The notes beneath the pieces were generated by a model, which made no database searches, was not told where the DNA came from, and saw only the letters and a program-made list of their open reading frames with translations. Position numbers and translations under genes: made by a program. From Bacillota bacterium (GTDB lineage Bacteria; Bacillota; Bacilli; Paenibacillales; Paenibacillaceae), in assembly GCA_023386495.1 (NCBI GenBank), contig JAEWJS010000195.1, positions 1 to 36,890 on the forward strand: a DNA stretch of 36,890 bases, given 5' to 3'. Position 1 is the first letter of the stretch, and every line of letters begins with the position of its first letter. Below, one piece after another: positions 23,223 to 31,150 of the stretch.

Positions 23223-23870
23223 ATGGAGTTAGGCATACTGTCTATATTGGCATTAGGATTCGTGCTCGGCATCAAGCATGCAATCGAACCGGATCACGTG
23301 ATTGCGGTTTCGACGATTGCAAGTCACAGCAAGCGATTATCCCGTTCCTCGCTTTCCGGCGTGTTCTGGGGGATCGGGCATACGGCGACGCTATTCTTGA
23401 TCGGAGTTCTCTTTATTCTGTTAAAAGGCGAGATTCCGGAAAAGTGGGCGATGTCGCTTGAGTTTCTGGTTGGCGTTATGCTGGTCTATCTGGGGATCCG
23501 GGCGGTCGGTTTCGTTAAGAATGTCCAAGTGCATGAAGGGGAGCATGGACATTCAACTTCTTATGCGAAATCGGCCGTTGTCGGCTTGATTCATGGGCTG
23601 GCCGGAAGCGGAGCGATGATCCTGCTGACGATGAACACGGTGGACAGCTTATGGGAAGGCGCCTTCTATATTCTTATATTCGGTGCTGGGACGATCGTCG
23701 GCATGCTGCTGTTCACGACATTGATCGGCATTCCGTTCGTTCTCAGCGCTAACAAGCTGACACTGAATAAGAAGCTTACGCAGATAACGGGCATTGTCAG
23801 CGTAGCCTTCGGCATGTACTATATGTACAACTTAGGGATAACGGAAGGGTTATTCAAGCTTTGGATTTAA
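23223..23870 (+). CDS. ureH: UreH-type nickel permease
   Basis: Encodes 215 residues with about six membrane spans. The H-x4-D-H signature of the NiCoT family is present: HAIEPDH at 19-25 in the first span. A second conserved region is GVFWGIGHTATLFLIG. A His-containing loop (HEGEHGHS, about 101-108) lies between spans. This is the short UreH/HupE-like branch commonly placed beside urease genes, importing nickel for the active site. GAGAGGTTAG precedes the ATG. It follows urtE closely, so nickel uptake is probably expressed with urea uptake. Its stop overlaps that of the convergent WYL regulator by four bases. Confidence 0.88.
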   Translation: MELGILSILALGFVLGIKHAIEPDHVIAVSTIASHSKRLSRSSLSGVFWGIGHTATLFLIGVLFILLKGEIPEKWAMSLEFLVGVMLVYLGIRAVGFVKNVQVHEGEHGHSTSYAKSAVVGLIHGLAGSGAMILLTMNTVDSLWEGAFYILIFGAGTIVGMLLFTTLIGIPFVLSANKLTLNKKLTQITGIVSVAFGMYYMYNLGITEGLFKLWI

Positions 23871-24775
23871 AAGTAATTCCCCACCATCTGCTCTAAAAAT
23901 CCCCGAAAGTCTTCAACATAGGCTGCGGGCTCTACAATTTTCAATTGCGTGCCGAAGCTGGCCAGGAACTGAAATCCCGAACGATTCTGAGGAACATACA
24001 GGGTCGCCAATAATCCGGCAGGCGAGTCATCGATGCTTCTGCGGCCGTAGCGCTCGATGATCTGATCCTTGATGCTGGGCGATATCCACGCTTTAATCGT
24101 GACAAGCTGCGGTTGATAATCCGCGGCTTGTCCTTGTTGCGACCAATCATCCCTCGGGTGAAAAGAGCGCTCATCCATCGCGATCTGATCGATCCGCGAC
24201 AGCTTGAATGTTCGAGAGCCCTGGCGATGCAGGCAGAATCCCCTCAAGTACCAGCTCGATTCGCTAAAATGCAGCTCGTATGGCTCGACCATCCGATGCG
24301 TGACAGCTCCGTCCTTATCGATATAGTCGAATGAAACCAGCCGCTTCTGCAGGATGGATTCTTGACAGATCCTCAAGACCGCAAGAATCTCGGCCCGGCC
24401 TTCCCAATCATAGAACGACAATTGAATGGAACGATTCAGAGACAAGGGGCTGACCATTGCCTCGATTTTCCGGATCGTTCGTTCGACTTCCTCCGTAAGG
24501 AGAAGTTGTTCCAGCCCGCCAAGCGCGGTCAATATATGCTGGATATCGGTGCTGCTCAAGAGGCGTTTATCGACCTTATATTCCTCCATGATGCCGTAGC
24601 CGCCGTTCACCCCGTTGATCGCGTAGATCGGAATGTTCGCTAAGCTCAACGTTTCCATATCGCGAAGGATCGTCCGCTTGGACACATGGAATAGCTGGGC
24701 GAACTCTGTTGCGGATACGATTTCTTTTCTCAGCAGGATCATAATAATCGAGATGAGACGCTCTACTTTATCCAT
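23867..24775 (-). CDS. YafY-type transcriptional regulator (HTH + WYL domain)
   Basis: Encodes 302 residues. An N-terminal winged HTH (MDKVERLISIIMILLRKEIVSATEFAQLFHVSKRTILRDMETL, then NGVNGGYGIME) is followed by a linker and a WYL-type sensing domain (LVSFDYIDKDG, MVEPYELHFSESSWYLRGFCLHRQGSRTFKLSRI). WYL domains bind ligands or nucleic acids and tune the HTH. It is divergent from the epoxide-hydrolase-like gene, and a perfect palindrome between them (24808-24827) is a likely operator. Convergent with the nickel permease gene with overlapping stops. Confidence 0.87.
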   Translation of the reverse strand: MDKVERLISIIMILLRKEIVSATEFAQLFHVSKRTILRDMETLSLANIPIYAINGVNGGYGIMEEYKVDKRLLSSTDIQHILTALGGLEQLLLTEEVERTIRKIEAMVSPLSLNRSIQLSFYDWEGRAEILAVLRICQESILQKRLVSFDYIDKDGAVTHRMVEPYELHFSESSWYLRGFCLHRQGSRTFKLSRIDQIAMDERSFHPRDDWSQQGQAADYQPQLVTIKAWISPSIKDQIIERYGRRSIDDSPAGLLATLYVPQNRSGFQFLASFGTQLKIVEPAAYVEDFRGFLEQMVGNYF

Positions 24776-24807
24776 AAGGACCCTCTTCCTCTACATGATT
24801 CCAGAAC

Positions 24808-24827
24808 GGTGACACTAAGGTGTCACC
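24808..24827. promoter_or_regulatory. Perfect palindromic operator candidate
   Basis: GGTGACACTAAGGTGTCACC: 8-base arms around TAAG, between two divergent genes, 33 bases upstream of the WYL regulator and 45 bases upstream of the hydrolase. Suited to dimer binding by the neighbouring regulator. Confidence 0.65.
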
Positions 24828-24871
24828 CTTTGTTCATTATACTACAGGTATCACGAGAAGGAGGAATTGTA

Positions 24872-25816
24872 ATGGATAATCGAACGGCTTTTCCCGATCC
24901 CACCCTTATTGCAGTCAACGGCGTGGAGCTCGAAGTCTTCGAAGCAGGCCGGCAGAACGCCGGGAGACCGATTGTTCTCTGTCACGGCTGGCCGGAGCAT
25001 GCCTATTCCTGGCGTCATCAGATGCCTGCTCTTGCCGCAGCGGGCTACCACGTCATCGTCCCGAACCAGCGGGGTTACGGCAACTCGTCCCGTCCGGCCG
25101 AGGTAACGGACTACGACATCGAACACTTGGCGGGCGATCTCGTCGCCTTGCTCGATCACTACGGTTACGAGGACGCTATCTTTGTCGGTCATGATTGGGG
25201 GGCTATGGTCGTGTGGGGGCTGACCCTGCTGCACCCCAGCCGCGTGAGCAAGGTCATCAATCTGAGCTTGCCCTACCAGGAACGAGGAGATATCCCCTGG
25301 ATCTCGCTCTTGGAGGCAATACTCGGCGAGGACTACTATTTTGTCCACTTCAATCGACAGCCAGGCGTCGCGGACGCCGTATTGGATAACAATACGCACC
25401 GGTTTCTTCGCAACTTGTACCGCAAGAACGAGCCTATCCGCGCGCCTGAGCCGGGCATGGCGATGATCAATCTTGCTAACGCCGAGACGCCGCTCGGCGA
25501 GCCCGTAATGAACGACAGCGATCTCGCCGTGTTCGTCTCTGCTTTCGAAGCGACAGGGTTCACGAGCAGTATTAATTGGTACCGCAATCTGGACCGCAAT
25601 TGGCACTTGCTGGCGGACGTGAATCCGATCATCCATCAGCCGGCTCTCATGATCTACGGCGACCGGGATGTGATCCCGAGGTCAGAGCGTCTGTCCCATT
25701 TCGTGCCCAATGTGGAAGTGGTCGGTCTAGACTGTGGCCATTGGATCCAGCAAGAGCTGCCGGAAGAGACCAACCAAGTGATGCTGGGATGGCTGGAGCG
25801 GCAGGCGGCCACCTAG
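24872..25816 (+). CDS. Epoxide-hydrolase-like alpha/beta hydrolase
   Basis: Encodes 314 residues. HGWPEH (38-43) is the oxyanion motif typical of epoxide hydrolases. GHDWGA (106-111) places the nucleophile Asp108, and the Asp instead of Ser separates epoxide hydrolases and dehalogenases from esterases. The lid has NWYRNLDRNW, possibly a ring-opening tyrosine. YGDRDVI and CGHWIQQE give the late acid and histidine. Fits soluble epoxide hydrolases; the substrate is unknown. ATG 24872 follows GAAGGAGGA. Probably controlled by the divergent WYL regulator. Confidence 0.85.
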   Translation: MDNRTAFPDPTLIAVNGVELEVFEAGRQNAGRPIVLCHGWPEHAYSWRHQMPALAAAGYHVIVPNQRGYGNSSRPAEVTDYDIEHLAGDLVALLDHYGYEDAIFVGHDWGAMVVWGLTLLHPSRVSKVINLSLPYQERGDIPWISLLEAILGEDYYFVHFNRQPGVADAVLDNNTHRFLRNLYRKNEPIRAPEPGMAMINLANAETPLGEPVMNDSDLAVFVSAFEATGFTSSINWYRNLDRNWHLLADVNPIIHQPALMIYGDRDVIPRSERLSHFVPNVEVVGLDCGHWIQQELPEETNQVMLGWLERQAAT

Positions 25817-25835
25817 ATACAAGAGCATTTGAAGG

Positions 25836-25865
25836 GAGGACGTCCATCAGGGGCGTTCTCTTTTT
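25836..25865 (+). terminator. Terminator after the epoxide-hydrolase-like gene
   Basis: GAGGACGTCC (25836-25845) pairs, with two G-U pairs, with GGGCGTTCTC (25851-25860), followed by TTTTT. Confidence 0.7.
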
Positions 25866-25938
25866 CTTTAAATAAGGAATGTTTTCCAATTTGCATATAA
25901 GCTATTATAGACTTATGTAAATATATGGGGGGTTGCGC

Positions 25939-27147
25939 ATGGTCAAGTATAGCAAGTTATTCTCCATCGTTCTGGTTGCGGCAATCATCGCAATGCTTGC
26001 GCCTGCTGCCGGGGCGGCTAGCTCTGTTCGGGTTCTGCTGAATGGCGGAGAGATGCAGCTGAAGGAGGCACCGTTAGCGGTGAAGGGGACAACCTTGGTT
26101 CCGATGCGTCTGATCTTCGAGGCGCTCCAGGCCACGGTAACCTGGGATGGCGAGACCCAGACGATTCGCGCCGTACGCGGCACGGAATCCGTGGAGTTGG
26201 GGCTTAATCAGCCGACGGCAGTTGTGAACGGCGAACAGGTGAAGCTGGAGCAGCCCGCGCAAATTGTCGGACGCAGCACGATGGTACCTTTGCGTTTTGT
26301 AAGCGAAGCACTAAGGGCTGACGTGAAATGGGATGGCGCAACCGGCACGATCGCCATTACATCGCCAGGTAAACGGCAGACCGAAGAAGCATTCGCGCAG
26401 GCGTCCACGGGAGATACCGCGCCGTTAGCGCAATTGCTGCTAACGAGGCCGGACGCCGAGCAGATGAGCGAATGGCTGCAAGAAGCAGTTGTCCAAAACT
26501 CGCCTGCTGCGGTCGAACTCCTGCTGCAGAAGGGCGCTAAGCCGAGCGAGCAGAGCATTATGGAGGCCGTTACGAAACGGAAAACAGAAGTAATGCGGCT
26601 ATTCTTGGAGAATGGTCTAAGTGCCAATTTTACGTTTACCATTCACGGGCAGGATACGCTTATGCGTGCAAGTACGCTCTCCTATGATATTAAAGGTACG
26701 AAGTATCGTCCCGATCAACAATTTACGCATCTGCTGCTGGAACATGGGGCGATCCCAAGCGCTGATGATCTGAACGCAGCGATCCGTCTTGGTTGGCCGG
26801 AGACTGTCCAGAAGATGATCGATGCCGGGGCGGACCCCAACAGTACGGTGGCCTCGTCTTGGGGGCATAAGGATATAGAGACGCAGCTCTATACTGCGTT
26901 CACTTGGGTGTTGGACAATGGTGAAGTCGGGCAAGAAGTGATCAAGCTGCTGCTCAAGAACGGTGCGAATCCCGAGCCTGAACAAGCCCGTACAGCCGCG
27001 TCGCGGGGATTCGTCGACATAATGAGAATCATGCTCGAGAACGGCTATGATCCGAACAACTCGGGAGAGGCGGATTACTCGCTGCTGTATTATGCAAGCA
27101 ATCATCCGGAGATGCAAGCGCTGTTGAAGGAGTACGGAGCAATCTAG
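25939..27147 (+). CDS. Secreted copper-amine-oxidase-like stalk domain + ankyrin-repeat protein
   Basis: Encodes 402 residues. The signal peptide ends in LAPAAGAA. Residues about 30-140 are a copper-amine-oxidase N-terminal-like domain: LVPMRLIFEALQATVTWDGE and its second half TMVPLRFVSEALRADVKWDG. It is common in Paenibacillus and related secreted proteins. From about 165 to the end run ankyrin-like units (VELLLQKGAKPS, VMRLFLENGLSANF, FTHLLLEHGAIPSADDLNAAI, VQKMIDAGADPNS, VIKLLLKNGANPEPE, IMRIMLENGYDPNN). Ankyrin arrays bind proteins. A secreted stalk-ankyrin protein probably acts at the cell surface, but function is unknown. ATG 25939 uses TGGGGGGT. Confidence 0.82.
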   Translation: MVKYSKLFSIVLVAAIIAMLAPAAGAASSVRVLLNGGEMQLKEAPLAVKGTTLVPMRLIFEALQATVTWDGETQTIRAVRGTESVELGLNQPTAVVNGEQVKLEQPAQIVGRSTMVPLRFVSEALRADVKWDGATGTIAITSPGKRQTEEAFAQASTGDTAPLAQLLLTRPDAEQMSEWLQEAVVQNSPAAVELLLQKGAKPSEQSIMEAVTKRKTEVMRLFLENGLSANFTFTIHGQDTLMRASTLSYDIKGTKYRPDQQFTHLLLEHGAIPSADDLNAAIRLGWPETVQKMIDAGADPNSTVASSWGHKDIETQLYTAFTWVLDNGEVGQEVIKLLLKNGANPEPEQARTAASRGFVDIMRIMLENGYDPNNSGEADYSLLYYASNHPEMQALLKEYGAI

Positions 27148-27185
27148 CCCTGCGATAATGGGTAGGCTGATATGGCGCAACAACA

Positions 27186-27218
27186 ACAGAGCACGGGTCT
27201 CCTTACCCGATGCTCTGT
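27186..27218. terminator. Bidirectional terminator
   Basis: ACAGAGCA-CGGG (27186-27197) pairs with CCCG-A-TGCTCTGT (27206-27218), between convergent genes. T-rich flank on the plus strand and TTGTTG on the minus strand. Confidence 0.7.
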
Positions 27219-27230
27219 TTGGTTATCCCC

Positions 27231-27782
27231 TCAGCTCGCCTCGCCAATCCGATAATGATTGACGCTGAAGCCGAACAATACCTTGACCATGAAGAGCAAG
27301 CTAATAATGAGCATATAAGGTTCCATCGAAGCCAGCATGGGGAGCCAGCCGACCCCGAGCGATAGCAGCAGCCCTCCTATGAACAACTGGTTGGATCCTC
27401 GGATTGCGTTCACGAGTGCGGCGCCGGCCACGGTATACAGCCACGCGGCGAAGGCTGGCCATAGACTCGTGCCCAGGAGGAACGCAACAAGAAGAACATG
27501 AACATGGACCGAGATGAATAGCCATCGCTTGCCGCTGCGCGTCGCATAGTAATTGCTTGTGGAAGCCGTAAAGTTGGCCAAGCATCCGGAGAAAATGTCA
27601 AAAACGAGGATAAACGCAAGGATGCTCCTCCACAACGGTATGCCTTGGTACATGGCCGGGTATTGAAGAGTTAGGGCCGTTGCCAGTCCGCCGCCGAACA
27701 ACAGAATGATAACAATTGTTAGTACGCTTTGCTTTTCGCCAAAAATGTCATGCAGATAAGCAGGGAGTTGCCGCTGTTTCAT
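27231..27782 (-). CDS. Small integral membrane protein of unknown function
   Basis: Encodes 183 residues from ATG 27782 (GAGGGGCGG upstream). Five to six hydrophobic spans: VLTIVIILLFGGGLATAL, ILAFILVFDIFSGCLANF, VHVHVLLVAFLLGT, LWPAFAAWLYTVAGAALV, LFIGGLLLSLGVGW and ISLLFMVKVLFGFSV. No known family is recognised. Two similar inverted repeats upstream (27811-27840 and 27874-27903) are probable operators, so it is regulated. No neighbour suggests a role. Confidence 0.7.
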   Translation of the reverse strand: MKQRQLPAYLHDIFGEKQSVLTIVIILLFGGGLATALTLQYPAMYQGIPLWRSILAFILVFDIFSGCLANFTASTSNYYATRSGKRWLFISVHVHVLLVAFLLGTSLWPAFAAWLYTVAGAALVNAIRGSNQLFIGGLLLSLGVGWLPMLASMEPYMLIISLLFMVKVLFGFSVNHYRIGEAS

Positions 27783-27810
27783 TGGTTCATCCGCCCCTCG
27801 ATCGAAATTT

Positions 27811-27840
27811 TTTGTAGTCGAATACATGATATACTACATA
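27811..27840. promoter_or_regulatory. Inverted-repeat operator candidate, copy 1
   Basis: TTTGTAGT-N14-ACTACATA: same half-sites and spacing as the site 63 bases away, with one mismatch in the right half. Confidence 0.5.
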
Positions 27841-27873
27841 ATTATAACGACGCGGGTTATTCCTGGCAATTGT

Positions 27874-27903
27874 TTTGTAGTGATTATATGTTATAACTAC
27901 AAA
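27874..27903. promoter_or_regulatory. Inverted-repeat operator candidate, copy 2
   Basis: TTTGTAGT-N14-ACTACAAA: perfect 8-base arms upstream of the small membrane-protein gene. Its 63-base distance from copy 1 is six helical turns. Confidence 0.55.
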
Positions 27904-27957
27904 TCTACAAGCGTCTTCACAACTTTTCGCAATTCTTTTTGAGCTCATTTTTTCACT

Positions 27958-27976
27958 GATAATGATTTTCATTATC
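27958..27976. promoter_or_regulatory. Fur box upstream of the reductase gene
   Basis: GATAATGATTTTCATTATC: 17 of 19 positions match the consensus GATAATGATAATCATTATC. Located 54 bases before the reductase start. Confidence 0.8.
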
Positions 27977-28029
27977 GTCATTCTGTGATACTATATTGCC
28001 ATAAAGTACGACACTGGGGAGTGAGCGGA

Positions 28030-29079
28030 ATGAACGAGCAAGCATTATACGATGTGACCATTATCGGGGGAGGCCCGGCCGGGCTGTTCTCCGCCTTCTA
28101 CAGCGGCCTGCGCGAGATGAAGACGAAGATTATCGAGTTCCAGCCCGTTCTAGGCGGCAAAGTGCACGTATATCCGGAGAAAATGATCTGGGACGTCGGA
28201 GGGTTGACGCCGGTAACGGGCGAGCAGCTCATCGAGCAATTGGTTCGGCAGGGCACGACGTTCGACCCGACGGTCGTGCTCGGCGAGAAGGTGACGTCGA
28301 TTGCGAAGCAGGAGGACGGGCATTTCGTTCTGCATACTTCTTCCGGAGGCATTCATTATTCGCGCACGATTATTCTTGCGATCGGCTACGGCATCTTGAA
28401 GCCGACGAAGCTGAACCTGGAGGGCGCAGAGCGCTATGAGGTGAGCAATCTGCATTATACGGTCAAGTCGCTCGCGCGCTTCAAGGGCAAGACGGTGCTG
28501 ATCTCCGGCGGCGGCAGCACGGCGATCGACTGGGCCAACGAGCTTGCGCCGTTCGCGAAGCAAGTGTACCTCACATATCGGAAGGATACCTTGAAGGGGC
28601 ATGAAGCCGAGGTTACGAAGCTGATCCGTAACGGCGTTGACTGCCTGCTGAATACCGAGATTACGAGCTTGATCGCGCAGCCGGGGCAAGAAGCGATCGA
28701 GCGTGTCGCGCTGCGCAACAATGACGACGGCACGGAGGTGCAGCTGCAAGTAGACGAGGTCATTATCAGTCACGGCTACGACCGCGACCGGGAGCTGATT
28801 GCGAACAGCGAAGTCCGGATCGAGATGGAGAACGAATGGAACGTAGCAGGATCGCCGATGTCCGAAACCTCGGTTAGCGGTATTTTCGCGGCCGGCGACG
28901 TTATTGCTCACCCGGGCAAGCTGCATCTGATCGCAGGCGCCTTCCAGGATGCCGCGAATGCGGTGAATAAGGCGAAGCAGTACATTACGCCCGAAGCGGA
29001 AGCATACGCCATGGTGTCGTCGCATAACGAGAAGTTCAAGGAGCGCAACCGTGAGCTGAAGAAGCAGATGTTCTCATAG
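28030..29079 (+). CDS. Ferredoxin/flavodoxin-NADP+ reductase (YumC/YcgT type, thioredoxin-reductase-like)
   Basis: Encodes 349 residues. FAD-binding motif DVTIIGGGPAGLFSAFYSG near the start, second dinucleotide site VLISGGGSTAIDWANEL in the middle, and the FAD-binding end GIFAAGDVIAHPGKLHLIAGAF. There is no CxxC redox pair, which separates this group from thioredoxin reductase and places it with YumC-type FNR. These enzymes move electrons from NADPH to ferredoxin or flavodoxin. With the Fur box upstream and siderophore genes downstream, a role as ferric-siderophore reductase is likely. ATG 28030 uses GGGGAGTG. Confidence 0.87.
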   Translation: MNEQALYDVTIIGGGPAGLFSAFYSGLREMKTKIIEFQPVLGGKVHVYPEKMIWDVGGLTPVTGEQLIEQLVRQGTTFDPTVVLGEKVTSIAKQEDGHFVLHTSSGGIHYSRTIILAIGYGILKPTKLNLEGAERYEVSNLHYTVKSLARFKGKTVLISGGGSTAIDWANELAPFAKQVYLTYRKDTLKGHEAEVTKLIRNGVDCLLNTEITSLIAQPGQEAIERVALRNNDDGTEVQLQVDEVIISHGYDRDRELIANSEVRIEMENEWNVAGSPMSETSVSGIFAAGDVIAHPGKLHLIAGAFQDAANAVNKAKQYITPEAEAYAMVSSHNEKFKERNRELKKQMFS

Positions 29080-29114
29080 GCGCATGCTCAGACCCTAGAC
29101 AAGGAGAATCACGG

Positions 29115-29954
29115 ATGACGAATGTTACGGCTGTACCCTGGCGAGAAGCGCTGCCCGGCGATACCCCGCATACGATAACCGGCGATGTACGGGTCATTGA
29201 AGCGTTCCCGATTCCGCAGCTGCAGAAGGAGCGCAGAGTGTGGATCTACCTGCCGAGAAGCTATCGCGAGGGGACTCGCCGCTATCCCGTCCTCTACATG
29301 CACGATGGGCAAAATATGTTCAATCAACCGACGTCCTGGGGAACCGAGTGGGGCATCGACGAGTCGTTGGAGCAGCTAGCGGTGCAGAATTCGCATCTGG
29401 AGACGATTGTGGTCGGCATCGATCACGGCGGCGATCAGCGCAACCATGAATACAATTTCGTGACGAATGCCGAGTACGGCTTCGGAGGCCAAGGCGAGGC
29501 GCATGCCGCGTTCGTCGCGGAGACGCTCAAGCCGTATATCGACAGCCGCTACCGAACGTTGCCCGAGCCGGAGCACACGATCATCGGCGGCAGTTCGTTC
29601 GGCGCCTATATGTCGCTCTACACCGCCGTTCGGTATCCATCGCTGTTCGGCAAGGTGTGCGGCATCTCGTTCGTCATGTGGCAGGACAGCCGCGCGCTCG
29701 TCCAGCTCATCCAGCAATCGGAGCTGGCGCCTTCGCTGCGCGTCTATCTGAGCATGGGGGAGCTGGAGCTCGATAATCCGGATTTCAATCGGGTCGTCCA
29801 CGAGGACGTTGCGCTGGCCCGACAGACGCTCATTGCGGCAGGCGTGGCGGAGAGCCGAGTCCGGCTGGACCTCGTTCCGGGAGGGAAGCACCACGAATCC
29901 ACGTGGGGGCCGTTGTTCGCAGAGGCGCATCGGTGGCTGCTCCAGTCAGGATAA
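29115..29954 (+). CDS. Siderophore-esterase-like hydrolase (BesA/IroE/Fes type)
   Basis: Encodes 279 residues of the esterase (PF00756-like) fold: RRVWIYLPRSYREGTRRYPVLYMHDGQNMF, VVGIDHGG, the nucleophile elbow IIGGSSFGAYMS with Ser, a late acid in YLSMGELELDNP and the His in VPGGKHHESTW. Members cleave trilactone siderophores such as bacillibactin or enterobactin to release iron. Carbohydrate esterases are the main alternative. It lies between the Fur-linked reductase and the siderophore importer, supporting iron release. No signal peptide, so cytoplasmic. Confidence 0.75.
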   Translation: MTNVTAVPWREALPGDTPHTITGDVRVIEAFPIPQLQKERRVWIYLPRSYREGTRRYPVLYMHDGQNMFNQPTSWGTEWGIDESLEQLAVQNSHLETIVVGIDHGGDQRNHEYNFVTNAEYGFGGQGEAHAAFVAETLKPYIDSRYRTLPEPEHTIIGGSSFGAYMSLYTAVRYPSLFGKVCGISFVMWQDSRALVQLIQQSELAPSLRVYLSMGELELDNPDFNRVVHEDVALARQTLIAAGVAESRVRLDLVPGGKHHESTWGPLFAEAHRWLLQSG

Positions 29955-29980
29955 GATTGACATTACTTGTCTATTCGTTA

Positions 29981-30009
29981 TTGACAGGGGATAATGTTGG
30001 GCATATAAT
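29981..30009 (+). promoter_or_regulatory. Sigma-A promoter of siderophore ABC importer
   Basis: TTGACA (29981-29986), 17 bases, TATAAT (30004-30009), both exact. Confidence 0.85.
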
Positions 30010-30013
30010 TACG

Positions 30014-30032
30014 GATAATGATAATCATTATC
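30014..30032. promoter_or_regulatory. Consensus Fur box
   Basis: GATAATGATAATCATTATC at 19 of 19 positions, just after the -10 and over the expected transcription start. Binding of Fur-Fe2+ would block the promoter, so the importer should be expressed when iron is scarce. Confidence 0.9.
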
Positions 30033-30070
30033 AATGATAAAACTAATCGACAGTAAGGATGGGTCTACTT

Positions 30071-31150
30071 ATGAAAGCTCGGAAGAATGCCAGAATCACT
30101 ACGCTGTTATCCTCGATTGCTCTTATGCTCGTGTTGTCTGCTTGCGGCGGCGGGAATGCCAACGACAATGCCGCTTCGTCCGCTAACAATCAGAACGCGA
30201 CGCCTGCGGCAACCGAACCTGCAGCTTCGGAATCCGCAGTGCAGTATCCGATTACGATTAAACATGCGCTCGGCGAGACGGTGATCGAATCGAAGCCGGA
30301 ACGTGTCGCTACCATCTCGTGGGCAAATCATGATATTGCGCTGGCCCTCGGCGTCGTGCCGGTCGGCTTCTCGGAAGCGAACTATGGCGTCATTGACGGC
30401 TCGAGAGTGCTCCCATGGACCAAGGCGAAGCTCGAAGAGCTCGGCGTGGAAGAGCCTAACCTGTTCCAAGACTCCGACGGCTTGGACTTCGAAGCCATCT
30501 CGGACTCGGAGCCGGATGTTATCCTTGCCGCATACTCCGGCATTACGAAGGAAGATTACGAGACCTTGTCGCAGATTGCGCCGGTCGTTGCTTACCAGAC
30601 AGCGCCTTGGGTCGCCAGCTGGCGCGATCAAGTTCGGTTCAATTCCTTGGGCATGGGCCTGGAAGCCGAAGGCGAGCAGCTCATCAAGGATACGGAGAAC
30701 CTCATTAAGGAGAAGGCCGCTGCACTCCCTGAGCTTACAGGCAAGAAGGCAGCCTTCGCTTACATCGATCCTTCCGATCTGTCGCAGCTGTCGATCTACG
30801 CGCCTGGGGATCCTCGCGGCGACTTCCTGATCGAGCTCGGCATGCCGTTCCCGGATTCGCTGGCAAGCTTGGTCACGGACAGCTTCTACCTGCAGCTGAG
30901 CGCGGAGAACGCCGATGCGCTGAATGAAGCGGATATCATTATCGGATACGGAGACGACAAGCTGCTGGCAGCGCTGCAAGCCGATCCGCTGCTGGGCAAA
31001 GTGCCTGCCATTCAACGCGGATCCGTCGTCTTCATCGAGGACAACACGCCGCTGGCCGCTGCGGGCAACCCGAATCCACTGTCGATCGCCTATACGCTCG
31101 ACGAGTACCTGGGACTGATCGGAGATGCCGTTAAGAAGATCAATGAGTAA
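30071..31150 (+). CDS. Fe3+-siderophore ABC transporter substrate-binding lipoprotein
   Basis: Encodes 359 residues. Lipoprotein signal with LSAC (Cys25), an Asn/Ala-rich linker, then a class-III binding fold (YPITIKHALGETVIESKPERVATISWANHDIALALGVVPVGF, ending SIAYTLDEYLGLI). Captures ferric siderophore and hands it to the permeases. AAGGATGGG precedes ATG 30071. The next gene starts ATGAGTAA within its stop region, indicating coupling. The siderophore is not determinable. Confidence 0.9.
   Translation: MKARKNARITTLLSSIALMLVLSACGGGNANDNAASSANNQNATPAATEPAASESAVQYPITIKHALGETVIESKPERVATISWANHDIALALGVVPVGFSEANYGVIDGSRVLPWTKAKLEELGVEEPNLFQDSDGLDFEAISDSEPDVILAAYSGITKEDYETLSQIAPVVAYQTAPWVASWRDQVRFNSLGMGLEAEGEQLIKDTENLIKEKAAALPELTGKKAAFAYIDPSDLSQLSIYAPGDPRGDFLIELGMPFPDSLASLVTDSFYLQLSAENADALNEADIIIGYGDDKLLAALQADPLLGKVPAIQRGSVVFIEDNTPLAAAGNPNPLSIAYTLDEYLGLIGDAVKKINE

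Noticed and set aside
28150..29025. 291-residue frame opposite the reductase gene
   Set aside because: Shadow of the reductase gene; no ribosome site or recognised fold.
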